From positions 1-44,289 of the forward strand of contig NZ_JAPJDA010000030.1 of the NCBI RefSeq assembly GCF_026241755.1: DNA of 44,289 bases. Reading direction: 5' to 3'. The notes under the pieces were generated by a model. That model worked only from the letters and a program-made list of their open reading frames with translations. It was not told the DNA's origin and made no database searches. The stretch's first letter is position 1. The number at the start of each line of letters is the position of its first letter. Of this stretch, positions 34,173 to 42,738 are shown piece after piece. The position numbers and the translations under genes are program-made. The stretch is from Salinimicrobium profundisediminis. Lineage in GTDB: Bacteria; Bacteroidota; Bacteroidia; Flavobacteriales; Flavobacteriaceae.

Positions 34173-37100
34173 TTAACATTTAAATAAGATAACAATATGG
34201 GCTCCTTCGGGTACCTTCAGGATCTCGAGATGGCCCTTTAACTGTCTCGCCAGGTTTTCTACAAGATTAAAGCCCAGGGAATTTTCATCTTTGAAATTGT
34301 CAGGGATTCCTATGCCGTTGTCTTTATAATCAAGCCTTATAAGTTCGCCTTCCCGGGAAAGGGAAATTTCGATCTTCTTGTTGTTTCTATTGCCGGGAAA
34401 AGCATGTTTCAGCGTATTGGTAACCAGTTCATTAATAATGATGCCCAGGGGGGTGATACATTTTTTGTGCACTTTCAGCACTTCCAGGTTAAAATCTAAA
34501 TGCACCCCCTCGTCCATAAAGCTCACGAGTTCCCTGGCCAGGCTGGAGACGAATTCATCCAGCTTAAAATTTTCACCAGGTTTTTTGGCACCTAACAAAT
34601 CGTGAATGGCTGCAATGGTAAACAGCCTGTTTTGCGCCGCCTGAAGGTTATTTCTGGCCGATTCATCCTGAATAGTCTCTTTTTGGATATCGAGCAAACT
34701 TGCAATGAGCTGGAGGTTGTTTTTCACGCGGTGGTTGAGTTCCTGCATTAAAAAAGCGATGTTGTTTTTTTGCTCTTTTGCGAGGTGCATGGCCTTACTA
34801 AGGTCGTTGTTGGTTTTTCTAAGCTCGGCAGTGCGGCCTTCCACCATTTTGTGAAGGCGCAGGTTCTCTGCTTTTTTTAGGTTGTACCTGTACAGGTAAA
34901 CCCCGGTGATGAGCAGTAGGAAGAAGAGAATGGCAAAAGCCCTGAACCAGACAGTTTTATACCAGGGGGCTCTTATGGTAAGCACGAGGGAATCTGGTGC
35001 TCCCCATTTCAAATCGTTGTTGCTGCCTTTTACCAGGAAGGTATAGGTTCCCGGGTTGAGGTTGGTGTAGGTAGTAGAGCGTTCTTTTGTCACCGGGCGC
35101 CAGTCTTTGTCAAAGCCCAGCATTTTAAACTGGTAATTGTTCTTCTGCGGAAGCAAAAAATTAAGTGCCGTGAATTTAAAAGTAATTACGTTCTCATCGT
35201 GTTCAAAAGAAAGCGTGTCGGTATAAATTACATTACGTTCAATGGGTGTTCCAAAGAGCTCTACCTCTTCAATAATCGTTCTTCCGGCGTGGGTATTTAC
35301 AGGTATACTGTCGGCGTGGAATTTATTGTAGCCGTTCATGCCCCCAAAGTACAGGTAGCCCAGGCTGTCTTTATAAGCTGCCTTGCCATTGAATTCGTTG
35401 TTCTGTAGCCCGTCCTGTTCTGTAAAGTTGGTAAAAGTTTCAGTTTCCCGGTCAAATTTTGAAAGTCCGCGGTTTGTACTCACCCAAATATCGTTGTTAT
35501 TATCGGCGAGCACGCCGTAAATAAAATCATTGGGTAGCCCCGGCTGTTCCAGGTAAGAAGTGATTTCATCGGTCTGCAGGTCGAGTTTGTTAAGCCCCTG
35601 CGCCGTACCTATCCAGAGATTATTGTTCTCATCCTGGGTAATACTAAAAACCCGGTCGTTGCTAAGAGAACCTTCGGAACCCGACTTGTGCGTATACTGC
35701 CGGGTTTCACTGCCCGAAATTCTATAAAGCCCATCGTCGGCACCCAGCCAGATGGTCCCGTCTTCACTAATGAAGGATGCTCTTGATCTATGGATATCCC
35801 GGCCATTTATTTTTACCTGATGGGCTTCAAAAGTTTGTGGATCTACCGAATAGATTCCCGAAGCCCAGGTGCTCACCCATATGCTGTCTTTGCTTAACGG
35901 AATGATCTCCGCCACATCCCGGTCGGGAATGCCGGTTAAAGGAGTAACGTCTTTAAAAAGGTCTTTTTTCCTGTTGTATTTCTCAAGGCCAAGGTCAAAT
36001 CCGCCACCCCAAATTTGTCCCTGCGAATCTTTGACCAGTGTGTAACCCAATTTGTTGGTGCGGTACAGCTCATAGGTATCCGCACGCATATCGTGCTTCA
36101 CATAACCAATAGCGGTGGCCATCCACAGAGTTTCGCCTTCTCTCAGAAAGTTGAAAATGCTTATGAAGTCTTTTTCGGGTTCGTTTTTAAGTTCTATGCG
36201 CTGTGGAGTGAACTTTTGCCTGGCCGGATGATAGTAGAACATGCCTTTTCCCTGTGATCCCATCCAAACGCCCCCGCCGGCATCCTGTTTAACCTGAAGG
36301 ATCTCTACAGGAGAAAATACTTCCTTCTCAAAACCGGCCAGCACTACAGGTTTGACCTTATAAGTTTGTTTGTTGAGAAATTTGATGCCCTTGGTGCCTC
36401 CAAGGAGGTAGTAATCTTCATTCCAGTCAAAGAAACAACGAATACCCGATTCCTGTTCGGGCTGCCCAATGAGCTGTAATTCTTCCGAAGAAAAAGAGTA
36501 TTTAAAAAGCCCTTTTTGAGTACCTATCAAAACTTCATTAGCCGCTCTTTTCTGAAAAGCATGTACCGGATTATTGTCCAGCGTATTAAACTGCGGCATA
36601 TCTTCAATGGTCATTTTTTGAAGATCGAGTTTCAAAATACCGTTAAAGTAGGTGCCCAGCCAGATGTTCTCTTCGGAATGATTGATGAGGCCCAGCACGT
36701 AATCATTGGCAGCGGGATTGGGCAGGGGGAGAGTAGTGATCCCGCCAGATTTCCTGTTAATAAGGATGCAGTTTTTAAGAGTGGCTGCCAGGAGATACTT
36801 GCTGTTCACCTCATAAATGCCATGGGCAAAACTAAGGGAAGGATCGGAAGCAATTTTTTGATGATCCTTGTAATGCAGAAATTTGTTCTGCGACGGAATA
36901 TATGCCTGCACTGAATGGGTATTGGTGCCCAGCCAAAGCGTGTCATTCCTGTAAAGCAGCCCCCGAATATGATCATCGGTGAGACCTGAAGTTTCATCGG
37001 TTCCCTGAGAATAGGTGTACATATTATAGCCATTGAACCTGTTGAGCCCATCTTCGGTACCTGCCCACAAATAACCATTTTCGTCAAAATCGAATTGTAA

Positions 37101-37238
37101 AACATTCAGTTGGGAAAGATCCTGCTTTTGGGCTATCTGGGAAACCCGAAGCGTGTCACCGGCAGGTAACTGTAAATTTTGAGCCCATCCGGTACAGGTA
37201 AATAATACAATAAAAATTAGATGTAAAGTTTTCGCCAT
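34173..37238 (-). CDS. Periplasmic propeller (reg_prop/Y_Y_Y) sensor histidine kinase, HisKA_2 type
   Basis: A 1021-residue sensor. A signal peptide (about 1-20, ending near GWAQ) is followed by a large two-component-regulator propeller built of repeated LWIGT/GLNRF units (about 50-640; e.g. IWLGADDGLYRIS, LWIGTAQGLNKLD, IWVSTNRGLSKFD), a Y_Y_Y domain (about 665-750), a transmembrane helix (about 765-785) and a cytoplasmic coiled coil. The kinase is of the HisKA_2/HWE-related kind with ELNHRVKNNLQLIASLL (His in ELNHR) and an HATPase with NELVTNTLKHAF and DNGIGIP. This is like HTCS proteins of Bacteroides but without the receiver and AraC domains, which are replaced by the separate LuxR-type regulator 30 nt downstream. 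The ligand is unknown, and no polysaccharide locus is adjacent. Confidence 0.93.
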   Translation of the reverse strand: MAKTLHLIFIVLFTCTGWAQNLQLPAGDTLRVSQIAQKQDLSQLNVLQFDFDENGYLWAGTEDGLNRFNGYNMYTYSQGTDETSGLTDDHIRGLLYRNDTLWLGTNTHSVQAYIPSQNKFLHYKDHQKIASDPSLSFAHGIYEVNSKYLLAATLKNCILINRKSGGITTLPLPNPAANDYVLGLINHSEENIWLGTYFNGILKLDLQKMTIEDMPQFNTLDNNPVHAFQKRAANEVLIGTQKGLFKYSFSSEELQLIGQPEQESGIRCFFDWNEDYYLLGGTKGIKFLNKQTYKVKPVVLAGFEKEVFSPVEILQVKQDAGGGVWMGSQGKGMFYYHPARQKFTPQRIELKNEPEKDFISIFNFLREGETLWMATAIGYVKHDMRADTYELYRTNKLGYTLVKDSQGQIWGGGFDLGLEKYNRKKDLFKDVTPLTGIPDRDVAEIIPLSKDSIWVSTWASGIYSVDPQTFEAHQVKINGRDIHRSRASFISEDGTIWLGADDGLYRISGSETRQYTHKSGSEGSLSNDRVFSITQDENNNLWIGTAQGLNKLDLQTDEITSYLEQPGLPNDFIYGVLADNNNDIWVSTNRGLSKFDRETETFTNFTEQDGLQNNEFNGKAAYKDSLGYLYFGGMNGYNKFHADSIPVNTHAGRTIIEEVELFGTPIERNVIYTDTLSFEHDENVITFKFTALNFLLPQKNNYQFKMLGFDKDWRPVTKERSTTYTNLNPGTYTFLVKGSNNDLKWGAPDSLVLTIRAPWYKTVWFRAFAILFFLLLITGVYLYRYNLKKAENLRLHKMVEGRTAELRKTNNDLSKAMHLAKEQKNNIAFLMQELNHRVKNNLQLIASLLDIQKETIQDESARNNLQAAQNRLFTIAAIHDLLGAKKPGENFKLDEFVSSLARELVSFMDEGVHLDFNLEVLKVHKKCITPLGIIINELVTNTLKHAFPGNRNNKKIEISLSREGELIRLDYKDNGIGIPDNFKDENSLGFNLVENLARQLKGHLEILKVPEGAHIVILFKC

Positions 37239-37411
37239 ACTTTTCCCTGAATTCTAAAACTACTTATTTTAAGCGGAATTTATAAAATTTTTAAGAAAAT
37301 CCTGTTTGTGAATAAAATACAAGCTTTTGCATTTTTCTGAAGTAAAGAAAAAGGAAAGAAGATTGTCAAAAAAGGCGTTTTTCAATGATCATTTGAAGTT
37401 TATTAATGAAA

Positions 37412-37436
37412 AAACCCGCTTTTTTTTAGCGGGTTT
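37412..37436 (-). terminator. Rho-independent terminator of the MBL-fold lipoprotein gene
   Basis: A 9-bp AAACCCGCT/AGCGGGTTT stem (37412-37420, 37428-37436) with a 7-nt T loop (A on the minus strand), 23 nt past the gene's stop on the minus strand, followed there by TTTC. Confidence 0.75.
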
Positions 37437-37459
37437 AAAGTTAGGGTCTAGGTCTACGA

Positions 37460-38260
37460 TTAAGATTCTTCTTCGGGGTACCAGTTGGCCAGCACCACTT
37501 CTACCTCGCTGTTTCCTTCGTTTACCAGTTGTTTGAATTTGTCAACATCGGCTTTTCCATCCTGTCCACGAAAGTGGTACGGATAGACTTTTTCGGGTGC
37601 AAACTCGATCACTGCATCTGCAGCTGCATCAACCGGCATGGTGTAAGGCAGGTTCATTGGCACCAGCGCAATAACTATGTTTTCGAGGTTTCTCATTTCG
37701 GGGATGTCTTCGGTGTCTCCGGCTATGTAAAGCCTTTGTCCGTCTTTTTCAAGAACATACCCGTTGCCGCGGCCTTTTGGGTGGAACTGTTTTGCTTCTT
37801 CCCGCAGGTTGTACATAGGGATAGCTTCAATGGCAATCCCACTTTGACTTAAATTTTCTCCGTTGTTCATCACGGTGATTTTTGTCGCTAAAGAATCAGG
37901 CAGCTCATCTTTCACGGCCTGCGGCGCAATGATGGGCGTGTCGCCAAGGTTCAAAGCAGCCAGGGTTTCAGCGCTCATGTGATCTCCGTGAATGTCGGTC
38001 ACCAGCACCAAATCAGCTTCTTCCATACCTGTAAAAGCTTCGGCGCCTCCCACGGGATCGAGGTAAATGGTCGTGTCTCCCCAATTGATTACAGCAGTGG
38101 CGTGTGAAATGGGATTGATGTCTATTTCAGCAGTATCTGTAGCGGCAGCTGTTTCTCCTTCGAGCACGTCTTCTCCTGTAACATCAGGAACTTCGCGGTT
38201 TTCATTTTTGCAGGATAAGAAAGAACCGGCCACCATGGCGAATAATAAAATACGTTTCAT
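37460..38260 (-). CDS. MBL-fold hydrolase, lipoprotein
   Basis: A 266-residue predicted lipoprotein. MKRILLFAMVAGSFLSC gives a lipobox (FLSC, Cys17), followed by an acidic linker. The rest is a UlaG-like metallo-beta-lactamase fold: ATAVINWGDTTIYLDPVGG, LVTDIHGDHMSAETLAAL, YIAGDTEDIPEM and VYPYHFRGQDG. The metal motif reads D-I-H-G-D-H, so the first His of HxHxDH is Asp. I chose ATG 38260; a start 18 nt earlier would precede the signal. The cytoplasmic MBL protein at 22619 keeps the standard motif. It is probably periplasmic with an unknown substrate. A terminator follows at 37412. Confidence 0.83.
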   Translation of the reverse strand: MKRILLFAMVAGSFLSCKNENREVPDVTGEDVLEGETAAATDTAEIDINPISHATAVINWGDTTIYLDPVGGAEAFTGMEEADLVLVTDIHGDHMSAETLAALNLGDTPIIAPQAVKDELPDSLATKITVMNNGENLSQSGIAIEAIPMYNLREEAKQFHPKGRGNGYVLEKDGQRLYIAGDTEDIPEMRNLENIVIALVPMNLPYTMPVDAAADAVIEFAPEKVYPYHFRGQDGKADVDKFKQLVNEGNSEVEVVLANWYPEEES

Positions 38261-38325
38261 AAAAAAATCAGTTTCCAATAAAACTAATGAAAACTGAAGC
38301 TTTTCACCCTAAGTTTAATAGTACT

Positions 38326-38784
38326 TTAAGAAAGCGGTAGTTCCATTTTGATATCACCACGCGCATAAGGATTGTTCTCCCCAATGGGAATTTCCCTAAA
38401 ACCGTATTTTTTGTAGATGTGAATGGCGTTCTCCAGCTTTCGGTTTGAGTAGATAATGAGTTTTTCCCAGCCTCTGCTTTTGGCAAAATCAAGGGTGTGC
38501 TGCATTAGCTTCTGGCCAATATTTTTTCCCTGTGCTGCAGGGGCTACAGCCATTTTTGTGAGCTCAAAGATTCCCTCATCAATTTTCATCAAAGCCACCG
38601 TCCCAAGAATCCTGTCATTTTCGCGGACAAAGAAAATGTTGCCTCCCGGTTCAATAATGTGTTTTTCTGGCTTGCCTAAAACCTCTTCATCATGAGGTTC
38701 TACCCAAAAATATTTTTCCAGCCATTCAATATTCAGTTGCCGAAAGTCTTCGGCATATTTTTGGTCAAATGATATGATCTCCAT
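38326..38784 (-). CDS. GNAT-family N-acetyltransferase
   Basis: A 152-residue GNAT enzyme. The acetyl-CoA binding region reads MAVAPAAQGKNIGQKLMQH (V-x-P-x-x-Q-G-x-G/N-I-G). Before it are ILGTVALMKIDEGIFELTK and after it KLIIYSNRKLENAIHIYKKY, the usual motif B. The acceptor is unknown. It begins on the base after DUF1622's stop at 38785, and it is the last gene of the probable hutI-hutG-DUF1622-GNAT operon. Confidence 0.88.
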   Translation of the reverse strand: MEIISFDQKYAEDFRQLNIEWLEKYFWVEPHDEEVLGKPEKHIIEPGGNIFFVRENDRILGTVALMKIDEGIFELTKMAVAPAAQGKNIGQKLMQHTLDFAKSRGWEKLIIYSNRKLENAIHIYKKYGFREIPIGENNPYARGDIKMELPLS

Positions 38785-39135
38785 TTATTCTCCGATTTCC
38801 CGCTTTTGCCAGGGCCATTTTCCCTCCAGCTCCACTTGCAAAGAAAGACTTAAAAAAGTTCGTATTAAAACAATTACACCCAGCACAAGTACATTATTCA
38901 TTGTAGGGTCTGTGCTTACCGTAGCAATAATATCGCCTGCCACTAAAAATTCAAGTCCCAGTAAAATTGCCTTTCCCAGGTCATGTCTAAAGGTTCTGTA
39001 ACTACTGCCGTCTTCATGCCTGTCAAAAAAATACCTGTAAAGAGCAAAAAGTGGCCCTATGATCATCACCAAAACCCCGGCAACTTCAATACCCAGCGCG
39101 GCCCATTCCACGTAATACTGTACAGTTTCATGCAT
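38785..39135 (-). CDS. DUF1622 membrane protein
   Basis: A 116-residue membrane protein with three hydrophobic helices (about 10-33, 55-75 and 82-102) and the DUF1622 pattern YRTFRHDLGKAILLGLEFLVA and VLVLGVIVLIRTFLSLSL. The role is unknown. Its ATG (39135) lies inside the end of hutG, overlapping by 8 nt, so translation is coupled, and the GNAT gene follows directly. Confidence 0.83.
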   Translation of the reverse strand: MHETVQYYVEWAALGIEVAGVLVMIIGPLFALYRYFFDRHEDGSSYRTFRHDLGKAILLGLEFLVAGDIIATVSTDPTMNNVLVLGVIVLIRTFLSLSLQVELEGKWPWQKREIGE

Positions 39136-40123
39136 GTGTTTTCTCTTTTAAGAAATCAGTTACTAAATAACTTAGCGCTTTTCCGGTAGGAAAATTATTG
39201 GTTGCTACAGCTTCACAAATGTGAAGATAGCAACAATTTCGCTCTTTTGCAGCCTCTCTTATCATCTCCCGGGCTTCATCAAGCTCAAGGCCGGCGGGCG
39301 AAACAGCGCTGCTGGGAAAGTTTGCAATCGCATCACAATCCAGTTCAAGGCCAAATTTTTCCTGTTTTACAAAATCCAGCAGTTCCAAAAATGCCATTTT
39401 TCGCTTATGCTTCGGAAGCTCTTCAAGCAGGTGGTATTGATATGCTTCGGAAGCATTCATCACATCAAAGATATATTGAGGGGTGTAATTCTGATGGAGC
39501 CCGAAAACCGAATACCTCTCTAAAAAGCCATTTTTGAAGGTATAGCTGAAGCCGTTCCCACTGTGACGATGTTCCAGCCTTCGCAGGTCGGTATGTGCAT
39601 CTATATTCAGTACGTTTATGGGATGATTAAAAGCTTCTGAAGCTCCTTTTAAATTGCCAAACGCATTGTTATGTCCGCCGCCAATGATCACCGGAAATTT
39701 TCCTGCTAAAATGACATTTTTGACAACCTCACTAACTGCAGTATCCAGTTGCTCCACAAGATCGCCCAGCTTCTGAACGTAATTGGGATCTGAAACATCA
39801 ATATTTCCGGCCTTTTCCATCACTTCGGAAGTATTGATCTCTCCTAAAAGCAGTACATTTTCTCCCGAATTAAACTGGTTTTCCTGAACATTGAGAAAAG
39901 CTCCCAAAAATGCCTGCCATGCATTTGAAGTTCCGGGTTTTCCGAAGTTTGCCCGCACGCCAATGTCTTCAGGGATCCCAAAAATGACAATTTCGGCTCC
40001 CGATTTTTGAACGTCCTCAAAACTCGTGGCAACCATAATTTTCTCTCCCAGTTTAGTTTCTCCCTGCCGGGTTGAGATCAGCTTTGAAACCTGTTTTTCA
40101 GAATAAAACTTCAACTGATTCAT
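39128..40123 (-). CDS. hutG: Formimidoylglutamase
   Basis: A 331-residue ureohydrolase (arginase fold) that hydrolyses N-formimidoyl-L-glutamate to glutamate and formamide, the last step of histidine degradation. The two-manganese motifs are seen: GGGHNNAFG, NIDAHTDLRR and ELDCDAIANFPSS. GIPEDIGVRANFGKPGTSNAW is a typical HutG/agmatinase start block. It follows hutI directly (hutI stop at 40124-40126, hutG ATG at 40123). A perfect AAAAATGCCATTTTT palindrome lies inside the coding sequence (39387-39401; encoding the KMAF part). HutH and HutU are not in the window. Confidence 0.88.
   Translation of the reverse strand: MNQLKFYSEKQVSKLISTRQGETKLGEKIMVATSFEDVQKSGAEIVIFGIPEDIGVRANFGKPGTSNAWQAFLGAFLNVQENQFNSGENVLLLGEINTSEVMEKAGNIDVSDPNYVQKLGDLVEQLDTAVSEVVKNVILAGKFPVIIGGGHNNAFGNLKGASEAFNHPINVLNIDAHTDLRRLEHRHSGNGFSYTFKNGFLERYSVFGLHQNYTPQYIFDVMNASEAYQYHLLEELPKHKRKMAFLELLDFVKQEKFGLELDCDAIANFPSSAVSPAGLELDEAREMIREAAKERNCCYLHICEAVATNNFPTGKALSYLVTDFLKEKTHA
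39383..39402. repeat. Dispersed palindrome, copy inside hutG
   Basis: Core AAAAATGCCATTTTT (39387-39401) with TTCC on the left. On the minus strand the 20-base run ending GGAAC is identical to that of the 41411 copy. This is the one perfect copy that is inside a gene. Confidence 0.8.
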
Positions 40124-41359
40124 TTATACCTTTTTTCCGTTTATATAAACCGAATTAATGTGGTTGGCGCCAAAGGAGTAAGGCATAAACCCGTAAGAAG
40201 GGATCTCTTCGGTAAGGATGAGGTTTGCGGCTTTGCCTTTGGTGATGCTGCCGTGGGTGTCGAGAATATCCATTGCATAAGCCGCATTAATTGTGGCCGC
40301 ATTAATGGCTTCTTCGGGGTTCAATTTCATCTTTATGCAGGCCAGGGAGATCACCAGGTTCATGTTTCCGTTGGGAGTACTCCCGGGGTTGTAATCGGTG
40401 GCCAGGGCAAGTGGCAGTCCGGCGTCAAGGATTTGTCGGGCCGGGGAGTAGGGAATTCCGAGGAAAAGAGAGCAGGAGGGCAGTGCTACCGGCATGGTGC
40501 CGCTATCTTCTAGCGCATCAAGATCGTCGGGCTCCATCACTTCCAGGTGGTCTACAGAAAGTGCATTATGTTCTACTGCGGCTTTGATACCGCCAATGGC
40601 ATTGAATTGATTGACGTGGATCTTTGGCCTGAGCCCATTTTTTTTTCCGGCTTCTAAAACCCGGTGTGTATCTTCTACTGAAAAATAGCCTTTTTCGCAG
40701 AAAATATCTACAAATTCGGCCAGCCCTTCTTCAGCTACTTTTGGGATCATTTCATTAACGAGCAGGTCGAGATAGCCGTCTTTGTCGTTTTTGTATTCCG
40801 GCGGAATTGCATGAGCGCCCAAAAAGGTCGCTTTTACGGGCAATTTATAGTTTTCTTTCAGCTTTTTGATCACCCTCAACATTTTGAGTTCGGCAGCTGT
40901 GGTCAAACCGTAACCCGATTTGATCTCAATGGCCGTGGTACCCATCTTCATCACTTCTTCCAGCCGCCTGGCCGATTGCTGGTAGAGCTCTTCTTCAGAA
41001 GTTTCCTGCAGCTTTATGGCCGAGTTCACTATTCCGCCACCTTTTTCGGCGATTTCTTCATAAGTGAGGCCGTTAATGCGGTCTATGAATTCCTGTTCTC
41101 TATTTCCGGCGTAAACCAGGTGTGTGTGGGAATCTATCCAGCCCGGCAGCAGAAACTTTCCGGAGGCATCTACTTCAGAAACTCCTTCAAAAGAGGGAAG
41201 ATCCTGCATTTTTCCGAAGTCGGCAATTTTCCCGTCCTCCACCAGCAACCAGGCGTTGTCTATAACGGGGAGTTCTTTCATTTCGCTGCCTCTTAAAGGT
41301 TTAAGGGTTTCCTCTCTTACCTGTACGAGCTGTTTGATGTTCTTAAAGATGGTTTTCAT
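40124..41359 (-). CDS. hutI: Imidazolonepropionase
   Basis: A 411-residue amidohydrolase that converts imidazolone-5-propionate to N-formimino-L-glutamate in histidine degradation. Motifs: WIDSHTHLVYAGNREQEF (HxH), EIKSGYGL, TFLGAHAIPPEYK, KIHVNQFNAIGG, SVDHLEVM, and ATDYNPGSTPNGNM with the catalytic Asp. The start is ATG 41359 (MKTIFKNIKQLVQV), which gives a normal length. A longer frame to 41425 exists only because the palindrome at 41411 encodes an ATG. hutG follows without a gap. Confidence 0.9.
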   Translation of the reverse strand: MKTIFKNIKQLVQVREETLKPLRGSEMKELPVIDNAWLLVEDGKIADFGKMQDLPSFEGVSEVDASGKFLLPGWIDSHTHLVYAGNREQEFIDRINGLTYEEIAEKGGGIVNSAIKLQETSEEELYQQSARRLEEVMKMGTTAIEIKSGYGLTTAAELKMLRVIKKLKENYKLPVKATFLGAHAIPPEYKNDKDGYLDLLVNEMIPKVAEEGLAEFVDIFCEKGYFSVEDTHRVLEAGKKNGLRPKIHVNQFNAIGGIKAAVEHNALSVDHLEVMEPDDLDALEDSGTMPVALPSCSLFLGIPYSPARQILDAGLPLALATDYNPGSTPNGNMNLVISLACIKMKLNPEEAINAATINAAYAMDILDTHGSITKGKAANLILTEEIPSYGFMPYSFGANHINSVYINGKKV

Positions 41360-41410
41360 ATCGTAAAGATAAAAAAGTGCCGAGAAATTACAGGGGCTGT
41401 CAGGGAGGAG

Positions 41411-41433
41411 TCTCAAAAATGGCATTTTTGGAA
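41411..41433. repeat. Dispersed palindrome, copy between hutI and the PLP gene
   Basis: A perfect AAAAATGGCATTTTT core (41415-41429), with TCTC on the left and GGAA on the right, in the 130-nt divergent intergenic region. The 23-nt block equals that of the menA copy apart from the central base. Confidence 0.85.
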
Positions 41434-41489
41434 CCCCGTCTTTTTCATTAATTATTTTTATCTTGGAAAAGAATTTTTTTGCGACAATT

Positions 41490-42662
41490 ATGACTCATAA
41501 AAAACCCGGTCTCAATACCATTTGCACCCATGTGGGCGAGCTGAAAGATGAACAGTTTAAGGGCGCAGTGTCCCCGTTGTACATGTCAACTTCTTATGCA
41601 TACGAAGATGTGGAGGTGAAACGCTACCCGCGATATTTCAATACGCCAAATCAACAGGCGCTGGCTCAAAAAATAGCCGCACTCGAGCATGGCGAAGCTG
41701 CTCTTATTTTTGGCAGCGGTATGGCTGCGGTAAGTACTTCGCTTTTTGCCTTTTTGCAGAAGGGAGATCACGTGGTGCTGCAAAAAACGCTGTATGGCGG
41801 TACAAGTAATCTTGTGGTCGAGGAATTTGAAAAATTCGGCATCGAATATTCCTTTGCAAAAGATCTTTCTGCGGAAGCTTTTGAGCACGAGATCCTGGAA
41901 AATACAAAAGTGATCTACATTGAAACTCCGTCAAACCCATTGTTAACAGTAACTGATATTGAAGCTGTGGCAAAGCTCGCAAAAAAGCGAGGGCTGGTGA
42001 GTATGATCGATAACACGTTTGCTTCACCCGTAAATCAAAACCCCATTGATTTTGGGATTGATGTGGTGATACATTCGGCCACAAAATACATGGGCGGTCA
42101 CAGCGATATTCTTGCCGGGGCCGTGATCTCTTCGGAAGAAAAAATCGACAGGATCTTTCAGCTGGCCAAGAATTTCGGCGGAAGCCTTAGCGATTATACC
42201 GTTTGGCTTCTGGAACGCAGCCTGAAGACCATGGGACTTAGAGTAAAAGCACAGAATGAAAATGCACAAAAGCTGGCCGAATATCTTGAAAAGAATGAGT
42301 TGGTGCAGAAGGTCTATTATCCGGGATTGGCTTCTCATGACGGGCATGAACTGGCAAAGAAACAAATGCACGGGTTTGGCGGAATGCTGTCATTTGAACT
42401 GAAAGATCTCGATTCGCAGGCGTTTATGACGTACCTGAAGCTTATCAAACCCTCTATGAGCCTTGCCGGGGTAGAGTCGACCATTTTGTCACCTGCCAAG
42501 ACCTCTCACGCCCTTTTAACTCCCGAAGATCGTGCAGCGCAGGGAATAAGTGATAAGCTCATGAGATTTTCGGTAGGTATCGAGGAACCCGAAGATCTTA
42601 TTGCCGATATAGAACAAGCCCTGGAAGAGACGAAGAAGGATATGCTTGATGTTCGGCTGTAA
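41490..42662 (+). CDS. PLP-dependent trans-sulfuration enzyme (cystathionine gamma-synthase/lyase or methionine gamma-lyase type)
   Basis: A 390-residue Cys/Met metabolism enzyme of PLP fold type I. Key parts: LIFGSGMAAVSTSLFAF, LYGGTSNL (Tyr/Gly-Gly for the cofactor phosphate), YIETPSNPLL, SMIDNTFASP (Asp to the pyridine N), and VIHSATKYMGGHSDILAG (Schiff-base Lys). It carries the SLAGVESTI and RFSVGIE C-terminal blocks. Gamma-synthase, gamma-lyase and methionine gamma-lyase cannot be separated safely by eye. ATG 41490 is preferred; the frame is open from a TTG at 41463, which would add nine residues. It is divergent from hutI. Confidence 0.87.
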   Translation: MTHKKPGLNTICTHVGELKDEQFKGAVSPLYMSTSYAYEDVEVKRYPRYFNTPNQQALAQKIAALEHGEAALIFGSGMAAVSTSLFAFLQKGDHVVLQKTLYGGTSNLVVEEFEKFGIEYSFAKDLSAEAFEHEILENTKVIYIETPSNPLLTVTDIEAVAKLAKKRGLVSMIDNTFASPVNQNPIDFGIDVVIHSATKYMGGHSDILAGAVISSEEKIDRIFQLAKNFGGSLSDYTVWLLERSLKTMGLRVKAQNENAQKLAEYLEKNELVQKVYYPGLASHDGHELAKKQMHGFGGMLSFELKDLDSQAFMTYLKLIKPSMSLAGVESTILSPAKTSHALLTPEDRAAQGISDKLMRFSVGIEEPEDLIADIEQALEETKKDMLDVRL

Positions 42663-42686
42663 TGTTAGTACGCAGTTATAAGTATT

Positions 42687-42738
42687 CAGTGCTCAGTGCT
42701 CAGTGTTCAGTGGTCAGTGCTCAGTGTTCAGTGGTCAG
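42687..42738 (+). repeat. Heptamer tandem repeat CAGTGNT
   Basis: Seven consecutive 7-nt units, CAGTG followed by CT, CT, TT, GT, CT, TT, GT, plus a trailing CAG. The last three units (CT, TT, GT) repeat the order of units 2-4, so the array seems to have grown by block duplication. It lies 25 nt past the PLP gene. Confidence 0.9.

Noticed and set aside
41360-41425. N-terminal extension of hutI (MPFLRLLP...)
   Set aside because: The ATG comes from the palindromic repeat, and the conserved start is ATG 41359.
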